DNA of 64,000 nucleotides from Gammaproteobacteria bacterium (GTDB taxonomy: Bacteria; Pseudomonadota; Gammaproteobacteria; Enterobacterales; Psychrobiaceae): NCBI GenBank assembly GCA_013214945.1, contig JABSRT010000021.1, positions 1 to 64,000 of the forward strand. The letters are read 5' to 3'. Position numbers and translations under genes: made by a program. Each line of letters opens with the position of its first letter. Position 1 is the stretch's first letter. This document shows, one piece after another, positions 43,817 to 52,849 of this stretch. The notes under the pieces were generated by a model. It was not told where the DNA came from. It was given only the letters and a program-made list of their open reading frames with translations, and searched no databases.

Positions 43817-44785
43817 ATGTCCGACAACCAAACATCAAACAAATTTAATCAACCACTTAGCGGTAATGAAATGCCTCGTTTTGGCGGCCCAGCCACAATG
43901 ATGCGCTTACCTGCTCAGGAAACCGCACAGAACTTAGATGTTGCGTTTATTGGCGTGCCATTTGATTTGGGTACCTCAAATAGACCCGGTGCGCGTTTAG
44001 CACCGCGACAAATTCGTGATGAGTCGCGCATGTTACGCCCTTACAATATGGCTACGCGGGCCGCGCCTTTTGATAGTTTGCAAATTGCAGATATCGGCGA
44101 CGTTCCAATAAACCCATTTAACCTAATGAAAAGTATTGATATTATAGAAGATTTCTATGATGACGTGCTCGAGCACAATTGTATTCCGCTGACGCTTGGT
44201 GGTGACCATACTATCGCGTTACCAATTTTACGGGCGCTGGCGAAAAAACATGGTCCGATCGGCATGGTACATATCGATGCGCACGCCGATATTAATGATC
44301 ACATGTTTGGTGAAAAGATTGCCCACGGCACTCCATTTCGCCGCGCAGTTGAAGAAGGGTTACTAGATCCAAAGCGAGTAATACAAATCGGGCTACGGGG
44401 AACGGGCTATGAGGCTGAAGATTTTGATTGGCCAGCAGATCAGGGATTTCGGGTGGTAACGGCTGAGCAATGCTGGCATAAATCATTGGTTTCTTTGATG
44501 GAAGAAGTCAGAGAGCAAGTGGCTGGTGGTCCGGTTTATATTAGCTTTGATATTGACGGCATTGACCCTGCTTATGCACCGGGCACAGGAACGGTCGAAA
44601 TTGCGGGTTTAACCGTACCACAAGCACTTGAAATTATTCGAGGCTGTAAAGGTTTGGACGTTGTTGGTGGCGATTTGGTCGAGATATCACCAGCTTACGA
44701 TACCACGGGCAATACAGCGCTGCTGGGTGCTAACTTGCTCTATGAAATGCTGTGTGTATTGCCGGGCGTAAAATATCGCGGCTAA
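43817..44785 (+). CDS. Ureohydrolase, agmatinase/guanidinobutyrase family
   Basis: Hydrolyses a guanidino compound to an amine and urea with a binuclear Mn site. It has 322 residues. All metal-binding motifs are present: GGDHTIALP, VHIDAHADIND and SFDIDGIDPAYAPGTGT. A long N-terminal part (GPATMMRLPAQETAQNLDVAFIGVPFDLGTSNRPGAR) is typical of SpeB/Gbu-type enzymes. Agmatine, 4-guanidinobutyrate or 3-guanidinopropionate are possible substrates; with an aldehyde dehydrogenase and amine oxidase nearby, 4-guanidinobutyrate fits an arginine/agmatine route that ends in GABA. I cannot decide between them from sequence. Confidence 0.88.
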   Translation: MSDNQTSNKFNQPLSGNEMPRFGGPATMMRLPAQETAQNLDVAFIGVPFDLGTSNRPGARLAPRQIRDESRMLRPYNMATRAAPFDSLQIADIGDVPINPFNLMKSIDIIEDFYDDVLEHNCIPLTLGGDHTIALPILRALAKKHGPIGMVHIDAHADINDHMFGEKIAHGTPFRRAVEEGLLDPKRVIQIGLRGTGYEAEDFDWPADQGFRVVTAEQCWHKSLVSLMEEVREQVAGGPVYISFDIDGIDPAYAPGTGTVEIAGLTVPQALEIIRGCKGLDVVGGDLVEISPAYDTTGNTALLGANLLYEMLCVLPGVKYRG

Positions 44786-44938
44786 ACGGCAACTGGGCAC
44801 TGATAAATATATGTTTATATCAGTGCTTTAATTTTGGTGTCGTTAAGAACAATGCGATGCCAAAGGGTGCTGACTTTGGCCGTTTAATTTATAATGGCGG
44901 CTTTGTTACCCTGTCGACGCTAAAAGATTGCTGGTTTT

Positions 44939-45772
44939 ATGAATCATATTAATAAATTAACGCTATGGTCTGAGGTCGTTGCTCAGGTTATTAACCACAA
45001 TTTTAATGCTCAGGCGATTGGGCTATTATTAAAAGGTTTAGAGCAGCTGATCGACGCAAGTAGCGGCATGATCACCGTTTTCCCTGCTGGCCAATCTCCG
45101 CAAACCGTCCACCATCGCTTGCTCGCCAATGAAAAGGTTGAATCGCACATTGAGGCTTATGACAATGGCGCTTACCTGTTAGATCCTTTTTACTGCCAAG
45201 CTGTTGAATCGAAAATTGCAGGGGCATTTACCATTAAGGACGTTGCGCCCGATAGTTTTGAGCAATCTGATTACTTTCGTTATTTCTATGCGCAGCTAGG
45301 CTTTCGAGATGAAATTTGTATTTTGTTTCAAGCGCCAGATGGCGTCATTATATCGATTTCGTTTGTACGCCATAGCAACGAGTCACCTTTTGTGGCTCAT
45401 GATATTGAGCAGCTTAATATTGTTTATCCGTTGCTTAAAAGCATCATCAATAAATGGCGACAACAGCTCAGCGAACCTAAATTACCCAACCTTGAACGCC
45501 AACTTGATAATGCGCTGGTTAAATTTGGCAGCTCAATTTTAACTCCGGGCGAGGGGCGAGTATTGAAGTTGATATTGCATGGTCATTCAATAAAGTCTAT
45601 TGCCGATAAGCTAGAAAATAGCGCAGAAACAATTAAGTATCATCGAAAAAACATTTACATAAAGCTTGACGTTAGCACGCAATCGGAGCTGTTTTATTTG
45701 TTTATCGCGTCTCTTAAAGCGATACCAGATGGCTTGGCTGAAATGGTCGATCCTTTGACCTTTTTAAGATAA
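44939..45772 (+). CDS. LuxR-family transcriptional regulator
   Basis: A 277-residue regulator with a C-terminal LuxR/GerE helix-turn-helix (about 205-260: LTPGEGRVLKLILHGHSIKSIADKLENSAETIKYHRKNIYIKLDV). The N-terminal 190 residues are an uncharacterised sensory region with no acyl-homoserine-lactone signature and no phospho-Asp. No good ribosome site precedes the ATG. It follows the ureohydrolase by 153 bases and may be a second regulator of the locus. Confidence 0.85.
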   Translation: MNHINKLTLWSEVVAQVINHNFNAQAIGLLLKGLEQLIDASSGMITVFPAGQSPQTVHHRLLANEKVESHIEAYDNGAYLLDPFYCQAVESKIAGAFTIKDVAPDSFEQSDYFRYFYAQLGFRDEICILFQAPDGVIISISFVRHSNESPFVAHDIEQLNIVYPLLKSIINKWRQQLSEPKLPNLERQLDNALVKFGSSILTPGEGRVLKLILHGHSIKSIADKLENSAETIKYHRKNIYIKLDVSTQSELFYLFIASLKAIPDGLAEMVDPLTFLR

Positions 45773-45776
45773 AGCC

Positions 45777-45832
45777 ACGGCGCTGCAATTAACTTTCTTG
45801 TTGATGTTGCAGTTAGTCGTGTAAGTCGCCGT
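45777..45832. terminator. Stem-loop structure between luxR-type gene and yjjG
   Basis: ACGGCG (45777-45782) pairs with CGCCGT (45827-45832), and CTGCAA (45783-45788) pairs with TTGCAG (45807-45812). The two genes converge here, so this may act as a terminator, but no T-run is present. Confidence 0.35.
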
Positions 45833-45861
45833 AACTTTATTGATGGGGATTAGCTGAGTTT

Positions 45862-46539
45862 TTAATCGATTTTTAATAGTTGATTAAGTTCACCTAGCGT
45901 TGCCACTTGGTAGCTTGGTTTAACTCCCTCGGGAACAGGCAGCCCTTGAACATTAAGCCAACAAGTATCAATGCCTGCATTATTGCCGCCGAGAATATCG
46001 GAATGGGGATTGTCACCCACCATTAAAATTTGGTCTTTGTTTGGATGGTTCATTTGCGAGAATGCGGCGTCGAAAATAGCGGGGTCGGGTTTAGCAACGC
46101 CGACTTGTTCAGAAATAATCAGCACTGAAAAACGATCTTGAATTCCCGTTTTCTCTAAACGTATTTGTTGTAGCTCGGTGAAGCCATTGGTAATGATGCC
46201 AAGTTGCGCACGGCCTTGTAAGTTATCTAATAGTTCTTGTGCGCCGGGTAATAGGGCACAAATGTCGGCCATCGCACTGAGAAAAGCACTGTTGATGGCT
46301 TGAGTTGTTAGGTTTAACGGCTCAGCCCACGGCTGAAAACGAATGTTTTGCAGCTGCGTCGCACTGATCACCCCATTTTGGTAGTCGTCCCAGAGCGGTT
46401 TATTTACTTTTTGGTATTGAGCAAAATCTTGCTTGGTAAATGTAATGCCAAACCGGGAAAACATTAAGTGTAACCCTTGATAAGCGTCAAAGTGAAAGAG
46501 GGTTTCATCGGCGTCAAACAGGATCCATTTATACTTCAT
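45862..46539 (-). CDS. yjjG: Pyrimidine 5'-nucleotidase YjjG
   Basis: A HAD hydrolase that dephosphorylates dUMP, UMP and dTMP and removes non-canonical nucleotides. It has 225 residues and follows E. coli YjjG almost throughout: FDADETLFHFDAYQGL (motif I), VNKPLWDDYQNG, GIITNGF (motif II), ISEQVGVAKPDP (motif III Lys) and MVGDNPHSDILGGNNAGIDTCWLN (motif IV). It lies on the opposite strand inside the catabolic cluster with no obvious functional link. Confidence 0.93.
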   Translation of the reverse strand: MKYKWILFDADETLFHFDAYQGLHLMFSRFGITFTKQDFAQYQKVNKPLWDDYQNGVISATQLQNIRFQPWAEPLNLTTQAINSAFLSAMADICALLPGAQELLDNLQGRAQLGIITNGFTELQQIRLEKTGIQDRFSVLIISEQVGVAKPDPAIFDAAFSQMNHPNKDQILMVGDNPHSDILGGNNAGIDTCWLNVQGLPVPEGVKPSYQVATLGELNQLLKID

Positions 46540-46741
46540 TTAATATCGTCCGCTATTTAGGTACATAACTTAAGTTCTGGGTAAGGTTTTTTGCTACACC
46601 TTGAATAAGACAGGTATGTTATGCCACTTAATCCCTTAAATACCAGTAGTTATTCGGTATGGCTCCCGATGTTGCTGTGCAATGGCAGTAATGGTGGTGT
46701 TATTCCCCCCTGATCGTGGGATTGCGAGTTGTGGCTAAGGC

Positions 46742-46756
46742 AGGCACTGTAATCGC
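46742..46756 (+). promoter_or_regulatory. Sigma-54-like promoter of the FAD oxidoreductase gene
   Basis: AGGCACTGTAATCGC: GG and GC are 12 bases apart and the -24 box is GGCAC. The -12 box is TCGC instead of TTGC. The start would be near 46767, 39 bases before the ATG. Confidence 0.5.
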
Positions 46757-46805
46757 CTACAGTTAATCTGATCCCAACAATAAAAGTAAAAAAAGGGCAT
46801 AACCA

Positions 46806-48209
46806 ATGGTCACCAAATCAACCGCCGAACAGGCCCTACTTAAAACGAAGTTTTTCCCTTATTGGTTAGACAACAAAGCCGCGCCACAACCAGAGCCTAG
46901 TTTGCAGCAAGATATTGATTGCGACTTGTTGATTGTTGGCTGTGGATTTACCGGCTTATGGACAGCTATTCATGCCAAAGAGGCTGATCCGAGTCGCGAT
47001 GTCGTTATTATTGAAGCGCAATGCGCAGCTATTGGTGCTTCAGGTCGTCCTGCCGCTATTTTGTCAACGTCGGTAATGCATGGTCTGGTCAACTCTGAAC
47101 GGTTATTTCCTAATGAAATGGTCGAGCTTGAACGGCTCGGCAAAGAAAACATGGACGGATTTAAAGCAACGATAGCGCGTTACAATATCGATTGCGATAT
47201 TGAGTGGGGCGGTGAGCTGACCGTTTCTATTGGCGATGAAGGTTTAGATGATATTTCAACTGAATTTGAGCTGTATAAAAAGTACGGTCATGACGCCCAC
47301 TTATTGGATAAAGAGCAGGTTCAACAAGAAATAAACTCGCCTTTGTTTCATGGTGGTTTGTGGTCTAAAAAACGCAGTGGTACGGTGCACCCAGCTAAGC
47401 TGGCTTGGGGCTTAAAACGAGCAGCGCTAAGTTTGGGGGTTAAAATTTATGAATACACTCCTTTGGTCAGCTCGACTCATCTTAATCCTGGCGTGGTAGT
47501 TAGTACTCCTAACGGCTCGATAAAAGCGAATAAGGTAATGCTTGCGACCAATGCTTTTGCAGCTGGCAGTAACAAAATTAAAAAGCGGGTATCGGCTATT
47601 CGTGACAGGATAGTGGTTACTGAGCCATTAACGGATGAGCAAATGGCTGAGCTTGGTTGGAAAAACCGTCAAGGTATTTATGACACCAGAATTCAGCTCA
47701 ATTACATGCGACTTACTGCCGATAATAGAATTTTATTTGGTGGCCGGCTCGGTTACTTTTTTAATAATGATACCGATCCTAAAGCGGATAAATCAGCAGA
47801 GAACTTTTTACCGTTAGTTGAGCAATTTTATCGTACTTTCCCTAGCCTAAAAGCAATTAAATTTTCGCATGCTTGGAGTGGGCCCATTGCCCTTACTACT
47901 CGAATGGCCGTGCATTATCAGCATTATTACAATGGTGATATGATTTATGCCGGTGGCTATTCTGGTTTTGGTGTAACAGCGACCCGTTTTGGCGCGCGAG
48001 TTGGTTTGGCTATTTTAGATAACAATGACATTAGTGAAACCAAATTAAGCTTTGCTACCTCATTGCCTGGCTATATTCCCCCTGAACCACTACGTTGGAT
48101 CGGCGCTAAACTGACCATGTATGCAATTGACACGGTTGAACACAAGGGTGGCTGGCGCAAGCCTTGGGTGAAAATGGTTGAAATGATGGGGTTTCCGGTA
48201 ACGCAATAA
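46806..48209 (+). CDS. FAD-dependent amine/amino-acid oxidoreductase (PuuB-like)
   Basis: A 467-residue DAO-fold flavoprotein. The FAD-binding motif is CDLLIVGCGFTGLWTAIHA near residues 39-57; GRPAAILSTSVMHGL and the C-terminal DMIYAGGYSGFGVTATRFGARVG complete the pattern of the gamma-glutamylputrescine oxidoreductase (PuuB/OrdL) family. It oxidises an amine to an aldehyde plus ammonia and hydrogen peroxide; the ALDH in the same locus is a natural next step. No puuA ligase gene is in the window, so the substrate may not be glutamylated. The start has AAAAAAGGGC ahead. Confidence 0.88.
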   Translation: MVTKSTAEQALLKTKFFPYWLDNKAAPQPEPSLQQDIDCDLLIVGCGFTGLWTAIHAKEADPSRDVVIIEAQCAAIGASGRPAAILSTSVMHGLVNSERLFPNEMVELERLGKENMDGFKATIARYNIDCDIEWGGELTVSIGDEGLDDISTEFELYKKYGHDAHLLDKEQVQQEINSPLFHGGLWSKKRSGTVHPAKLAWGLKRAALSLGVKIYEYTPLVSSTHLNPGVVVSTPNGSIKANKVMLATNAFAAGSNKIKKRVSAIRDRIVVTEPLTDEQMAELGWKNRQGIYDTRIQLNYMRLTADNRILFGGRLGYFFNNDTDPKADKSAENFLPLVEQFYRTFPSLKAIKFSHAWSGPIALTTRMAVHYQHYYNGDMIYAGGYSGFGVTATRFGARVGLAILDNNDISETKLSFATSLPGYIPPEPLRWIGAKLTMYAIDTVEHKGGWRKPWVKMVEMMGFPVTQ

Positions 48210-48684
48210 CAGATTGCTTTGCCGTTTTCTCCTGTTGTTTGTGGTCTTGGGGATCGGCGCCCAAAGCGATATGATAGCTTTGATAATACGACCATTCTCG
48301 AGCCCACCATGGTATTGGCTGACTTCGTTACTTTAACGAGTTCAGCCGGTACTAAATCAAACTTCTCTGCAAAACACACTTCAACTTGTGCGTTAACCTT
48401 TACCGTAATTAAGCCAATAAATAATATTTAACCTACTAGGTAATATCTCTTCGTACACGTTATTTACGACGGTTATTTGTTAGTTGAATAACAAAGAAAT
48501 CACCATAATTTGTTAGCGAAATGTTTTGGTTTTGTGACGGCAATAGGGCGGGCTAAGTTGTTGCTGTACGAGTTTTAAACAAAGATTTGAGCTGGCTAAC
48601 AAAGTTTAAAATATCGCAAGATTTAACTACCTATGGCTGCATTATATTGCTACCTTAGCGCTCTTTTTTATTTTGGAGCCGACA
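48210..48684 (+). promoter_or_regulatory. Intergenic region with sigma-54-like element for the transporter
   Basis: 475 bases without a supported gene. GGGCTAAGTTGTTGCT at 48550-48565 has a correct TTGCT -12 box and GG/GC 12 bases apart; the -24 box is GGGCTA, weaker than consensus. Short open frames here lack ribosome sites. Confidence 0.4.
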
Positions 48685-49284
48685 ATGTCGACTAATTACG
48701 CAAACCCTGCACCGCTGGGCCTAATGGGCTTTGGCATGACCACTATTTTACTTAATATTCACAACGCAGGTTTTTTCCCGCTTAGTGCTATGATCTTAGC
48801 AATGGGATTATGTTACGGCGGCTTTGCGCAAGTTATCGCTGGTATTTTAGAATTTAAGAAAAACAATACTTTTGGTTTAACTGCTTTTACCTCTTACGGA
48901 TTTTTCTGGATCAGTTTAGTTGCTTTATTGGTCTTTCCAGAATTAGGTTGGGCTGAAGCAACCGAACCACAGTTTATGGGCATGTATTTATTAATGTGGG
49001 GCATCTTTACTGCATTCATGTTTATTGCTACCTTGAAAATGAACCGCGCTACTCAATTTATCTTTGGCAGCTTAACTGTACTGTTCTTTCTACTAGCCGT
49101 TAAAGATTTTACCGGTTCTGAAGTTTTAGGAGTGATTGCTGGTTATGAAGGCATTATTTGTGGCGCAAGCGCAATTTATGCAGCAATGGCGCAAGTGATC
49201 AATGAGCAATATGGTCGAGTTGTTTTGCCTTTAGGTGAACCGAAAGTTCAAGAACCGGTAACTAAGCTTGCTCAAGCGGCATAA
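48685..49284 (+). CDS. Acetate uptake transporter family (GPR1/FUN34/YaaH)
   Basis: A six-helix inner-membrane transporter for acetate or succinate. The family signature [21 protein letters not shown] is at the start. ATG 48685 gives 199 residues; an in-frame TTG at 48673 lies inside the TTGGAG ribosome site, so it is not the start. Being near amine-degradation genes, it may serve organic acid uptake or overflow; the exact substrate is open. Confidence 0.9.
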   Translation: MSTNYANPAPLGLMGFGMTTILLNIHNAGFFPLSAMILAMGLCYGGFAQVIAGILEFKKNNTFGLTAFTSYGFFWISLVALLVFPELGWAEATEPQFMGMYLLMWGIFTAFMFIATLKMNRATQFIFGSLTVLFFLLAVKDFTGSEVLGVIAGYEGIICGASAIYAAMAQVINEQYGRVVLPLGEPKVQEPVTKLAQAA

Positions 49285-49646
49285 ATTATCGATAGCAAGC
49301 TGTGAAATTATGGCTTGCTGTTCAATTACTGTGCTGTTGTCGGGTTGTTTATCGCGCTTAAGATCATAAATGATTGAAGTGCTTGTAATATTTAATTATC
49401 TAATCGATATTAGTTATTTTTACTCAAAATATCCATTAAAGCTAAATATAAAAATCATCTAAAAAACAATGAGATATGTTGTTGTTTTGTTATTCTATCT
49501 GCTTTGTCATTCTTTCTTGGTTTTTCTGGTTACAAAAAAGCTTTACTCTTGGTTAAATCAGGATAAAATCGCGCTTTTTATTGTTCAGCTACTTTCATTG
49601 TACTTGAAAGTGAACTTGTCCCAAATTGCTTATTTAGGAAAAACTC
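49285..49646. other. Intergenic region upstream of thrE, no gene seen
   Basis: AT-rich. A 7-bp stem, AGCAAGC/GCTTGCT (49294-49319), follows the transporter gene and may be a weak terminator. An open frame from 49469 has a hydrophobic start but ends inside thrE in another frame and is not called. Confidence 0.45.
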
Positions 49647-50894
49647 GTGACATCGTCAACATTTGCCCAGCGTCGAAGTTTTATAATTAAACTCGGTAAA
49701 TCGTTACATAAAGCTGGCACCTCCGCCAATCGATTAGAAGAACACTTAAGTAATGTCGCTTCAATTCTTGGCATGGAAGGATCTTTTTTGGTCTCGCCGA
49801 CCGCATTGACTTTCGTGATGTGGGAAAAAGATCAATTAAACGATGATGCTTTTGGCGAGCGTCAGCAGTTTCATCACGTGGTACGCGTTAATCCTGGTGA
49901 AATAGATTTGGGTTCGTTGGCACGGACCGATGAATTAGTTGACGAGCTTGCGACGGGTAAACGCTCGTTAGCACAAGCCCGTGAGCGTCTTGATGAAATC
50001 GAAAACAAGCCCAACCCTTATTCGCAACTAACGACGTTGGTCGCTTTTGCTATTTCAGGCGGCGCTTTTGCGATGTTAATGGGCACCAGTTGGAGTGATG
50101 TGTTTTGGTCGTTCTGGCTCGGTCTTCTGGTGTATGGCTTTGTTTATTGGTCGACATTTTCAGAGCGGCTTGCTCATACTCTCGAACCATTAGTGGCACT
50201 TATCTCGGCATTTATTGTTACGGGGGCAATGCATTTAGATCCCAGTATTAATGCCTCATTAGTTGTATTGTCCAGCATCATAATATTTATTCCTGGTTTG
50301 GCGTTAACCCTTGGTTTACGTGAGTTGGCCGCGCGTAACTTGGTTTCTGGTACTGCCCGAATTATGGATGCCATTATGCTGCTGTTTAAGCTATATTTTG
50401 GTGCGGTATTGGGTTTGGAATTAGGATATGCCTGCTGGGGCAAGGTTGAGTTTGTGCAGCCGACGCCCATTCCACAATGGACCGCTTGGTTTGCGGTATT
50501 GCTGTTGTCTGGCAGTTTAGTGGTGATGTTTAAGTCGCGGCTCAAAGATGCATTTTGGGGCGTGATGTCTGGTTTTATTGCTTATTCAACCAGTTTATTA
50601 GCCGCTAGCTATTTTGACATTGCGTTGGGCACTTTCTTTGGCGCTTTTTGTGTTGGTATTTATGCCAATGTTTATGCACGGGTGCTAAAAGCTCCGGCTG
50701 TTATTGTGTCTTTGCAAGGCTTGGTTATTCTGGTGCCAGGCAGTAAGGTTTACATCGGCTTAAACACCATAGTCTCTGGCGAGAACATGCTAGGAACGGA
50801 GCCGATGGGCACTCAAGCGTTAATGATTTTTATGTCGTTAATTGCTGGATTGATTTTTTCAAACTTGGTGGTGCAGCCACGCCGCACTTTATAG
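49647..50894 (+). CDS. Threonine/serine exporter family protein (ThrE-type)
   Basis: A 415-residue membrane protein that joins the two halves of the ThrE family: the DUF1212 part (RRSFIIKLGKSLHKAGTSANRLEEHLSNVA, then five helices) and the DUF3815 part (second half, LQGLVILVPGSKVYIGLNT). In E. coli the halves are separate proteins, YjjP and YjjB. It exports serine, threonine or related small molecules. The GTG start is preceded by TTAGGAA. Confidence 0.88.
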   Translation: MTSSTFAQRRSFIIKLGKSLHKAGTSANRLEEHLSNVASILGMEGSFLVSPTALTFVMWEKDQLNDDAFGERQQFHHVVRVNPGEIDLGSLARTDELVDELATGKRSLAQARERLDEIENKPNPYSQLTTLVAFAISGGAFAMLMGTSWSDVFWSFWLGLLVYGFVYWSTFSERLAHTLEPLVALISAFIVTGAMHLDPSINASLVVLSSIIIFIPGLALTLGLRELAARNLVSGTARIMDAIMLLFKLYFGAVLGLELGYACWGKVEFVQPTPIPQWTAWFAVLLLSGSLVVMFKSRLKDAFWGVMSGFIAYSTSLLAASYFDIALGTFFGAFCVGIYANVYARVLKAPAVIVSLQGLVILVPGSKVYIGLNTIVSGENMLGTEPMGTQALMIFMSLIAGLIFSNLVVQPRRTL

Positions 50895-50946
50895 CGTTAA
50901 GCTGTGTTTTAAATAGAGTTAAGGCGAGTTTAAAATTAATCGAATG

Positions 50947-50969
50947 TAAGCCAATCTAAGATTGGCTTA
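50947..50969. terminator. Hairpin between thrE and the LETM1-like gene
   Basis: TAAGCCAATC-TAA-GATTGGCTTA is a 10-bp perfect stem with a three-base loop between two convergent genes, overlapping the stop codon of the minus-strand one. The T tail is short, so termination strength is uncertain. Confidence 0.6.
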
Positions 50970-51323
50970 GTCTTTGTCGTCTTGGTAAAACGAGCTCGGT
51001 AACAGGTCTACTCCAACCATTTTCGCGAGCTTAATTAGCAGTGGAATGGTGATTGGCGCAAAAGGTAATAGCGCAAACACGCCTAAGCCGAGCCCCTTCA
51101 ATATATCCAAAAATTGCTTATTGGCACTCGTTATCTCAGCTTTGCTAGCATTGCCCTTAGTTAACTTGGCATAAATAGTCAGCATTTCTTTGGTTTCTTG
51201 CTTTTCTTGCGCCAGAGCTTGTTTAAGACTGATCATGCTCCACCGAAAACGCAGTTTAGCGCGTTTCCGGTTTAGCTTGAGCACTCTTATTGGGGCTTTG
51301 CTAAATTTGTTTAAGAATTTCAT
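50967..51323 (-). CDS. LETM1-like domain protein
   Basis: A 118-residue protein. The N-terminal half is a basic, helical segment (KAPIRVLKLNRKRAKLRFRWSM), and the C-terminal half has a hydrophobic stretch plus the LETM1-type run LLPFAPITIPLLIKLAKMVGVDLLPSSF. Bacterial relatives are common in Shewanella-type genomes and uncharacterised; the basic region could contact RNA or ribosomes. It is ten bases downstream of the argA stop, so it is probably co-transcribed with it. Confidence 0.72.
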   Translation of the reverse strand: MKFLNKFSKAPIRVLKLNRKRAKLRFRWSMISLKQALAQEKQETKEMLTIYAKLTKGNASKAEITSANKQFLDILKGLGLGVFALLPFAPITIPLLIKLAKMVGVDLLPSSFYQDDKD

Positions 51324-51333
51324 CTGCTCAATA

Positions 51334-52665
51334 TTACTTAATATTCTTGATCATAATTTTCGAATTACGTTGAAAATTATACAAGGCTTGCTTTTCGATT
51401 GGCAGCTGATCTAAACCAACGGGTTCAAAACCGCGTTCGCGAAACCAATGAATCGAGCTGGTTGTTAAGACAAATAATTGCGTTAAACCAAGTTCTTTTG
51501 CTTGCAGGCTTATTTGGTCTATTAAGGCATCACCACGCGAGGCATTACGATATTCAGGGTGAGTTGCAACACAGGCTAATTCTCCGGCCACACCATCTTT
51601 AGACGGGTATAGCGCGGCACAGCCGATAATTAAGCCGTCACGTTCAACCACGGTAAAACGATCGATTTCAACCTCAAGTTGCTCGCGTGAGCGTCGAACC
51701 AACAGTCGTTGTTCTTCCAGCGGCTGGATTAGATCAACGATACCGGCAATATCAGCAATGCTAGCGGGGCGTAACTGCTCAGAACTGGCCATTACAATTT
51801 GAGTACCGATGCCGTCGCGTGAAAAAAGCTCTTGCAGCAATGAGCCATCTTCGCGGTAGCTCACTAAATGACTGCGCGGCACACCCGCGGCGCAAGAGGC
51901 AATAGCAGCGCGTAAATAGATTGCGGTGCCGGTTAAAATTCCCCCTGAGCTTTCTAACTCTGCTAAGCGCTGCTTGGCGTCGCGTGGGAACATTTCAGGG
52001 ATAACTTGATGATTAGCGTCTAACACGCCATTTTCAGAGCAGAACCCGATCATTTTGTCGGCTTTTAAGCGGATGGCGACTTGAGTGGCGACATCTTCAG
52101 CACTGAGGTTAAAGCTTTCACCTGTTAATGAATAACCAATGCCACTAATCACAACAATAGAGTTATCAGCCAACTGGCGTTTTATGCCTTCAACATCAAC
52201 CCGGCGTATTTTTCCTGTGTAACATAAATCGACGCCATCGGCGATACCAACCGGCTGGGCGGTAATAAAGTTACCGCTAATAACGTTAATGCTAGCGCCT
52301 TGCATTGGGGTATTAATAAGGCCTTTCGATAGCTGAGCGTTAATTTCTAACTGTAATTGACCAACCACTTGCTTAATGTAGCCAAAGGCTTCTTCTGTGG
52401 TGACGCGCTGCTGCTGATGAAAAACACTTTCCACGCCATTTTGTTGCAAGCTTTTTTCAATTTGCGGGCGGGCACCGTAGACCAATACAATCTTGATGCC
52501 TAGCGTATTAAGCAAGGCAATGTCATTGACAATATTAGGGAAATTTTGGTGGGCGATACATTCACCACCAATCATGATCACAAAAGTTTTGTGACGATGA
52601 GCGTTTACATAAGGTGCCGACTGGCGAAACCAGTTAACTAAGCGGGTATCTCGTTGTTCCAACAT
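51334..52665 (-). CDS. argA: N-acetylglutamate synthase ArgA
   Basis: First step of arginine synthesis: acetyl-CoA + glutamate to N-acetylglutamate. It has 443 residues in the bacterial two-domain form: an amino-acid-kinase-like arginine-sensing domain (about 1-290: [43 protein letters not shown]) and a GNAT acetyltransferase domain (about 300-440: [20 protein letters not shown]). Feedback inhibition by arginine is expected from the family. Confidence 0.95.
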   Translation of the reverse strand: MLEQRDTRLVNWFRQSAPYVNAHRHKTFVIMIGGECIAHQNFPNIVNDIALLNTLGIKIVLVYGARPQIEKSLQQNGVESVFHQQQRVTTEEAFGYIKQVVGQLQLEINAQLSKGLINTPMQGASINVISGNFITAQPVGIADGVDLCYTGKIRRVDVEGIKRQLADNSIVVISGIGYSLTGESFNLSAEDVATQVAIRLKADKMIGFCSENGVLDANHQVIPEMFPRDAKQRLAELESSGGILTGTAIYLRAAIASCAAGVPRSHLVSYREDGSLLQELFSRDGIGTQIVMASSEQLRPASIADIAGIVDLIQPLEEQRLLVRRSREQLEVEIDRFTVVERDGLIIGCAALYPSKDGVAGELACVATHPEYRNASRGDALIDQISLQAKELGLTQLFVLTTSSIHWFRERGFEPVGLDQLPIEKQALYNFQRNSKIMIKNIK

Positions 52666-52849
52666 ATGCTCCAGCGCATGTAGCTAAATAAAAATATTAC
52701 CTCAAGTATATGTAAATATCGGGTTAAGACAAAGCGCTTTTATTGGCTTTGAGGTTTATGGCAATAGTCTTTTTAGAGCTTTGACGTTATAATCGCCACC
52801 AAATGACCAATCAACATCTTTCCAGCCGATGGCAATAAATAAATAAGCA

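Noticed and set aside
46560-46690. Other sigma-54-like matches upstream of the FAD oxidase (for example TGGCTCCCGATGTTGCT)
   Set aside because: The GG-GC distance is 13, not 12, which abolishes sigma-54 recognition; the site at 46742-46756 has correct spacing.
48071-48431. Open frames around the end of the FAD oxidase gene on both strands
   Set aside because: One is antisense to the oxidase, the other is in the downstream gap; neither has a ribosome site or recognisable product.
49469-49690. A 73-residue hydrophobic frame before thrE
   Set aside because: Overlaps the thrE start in a different frame and lacks a ribosome site; AT-rich DNA often encodes hydrophobic frames by chance.
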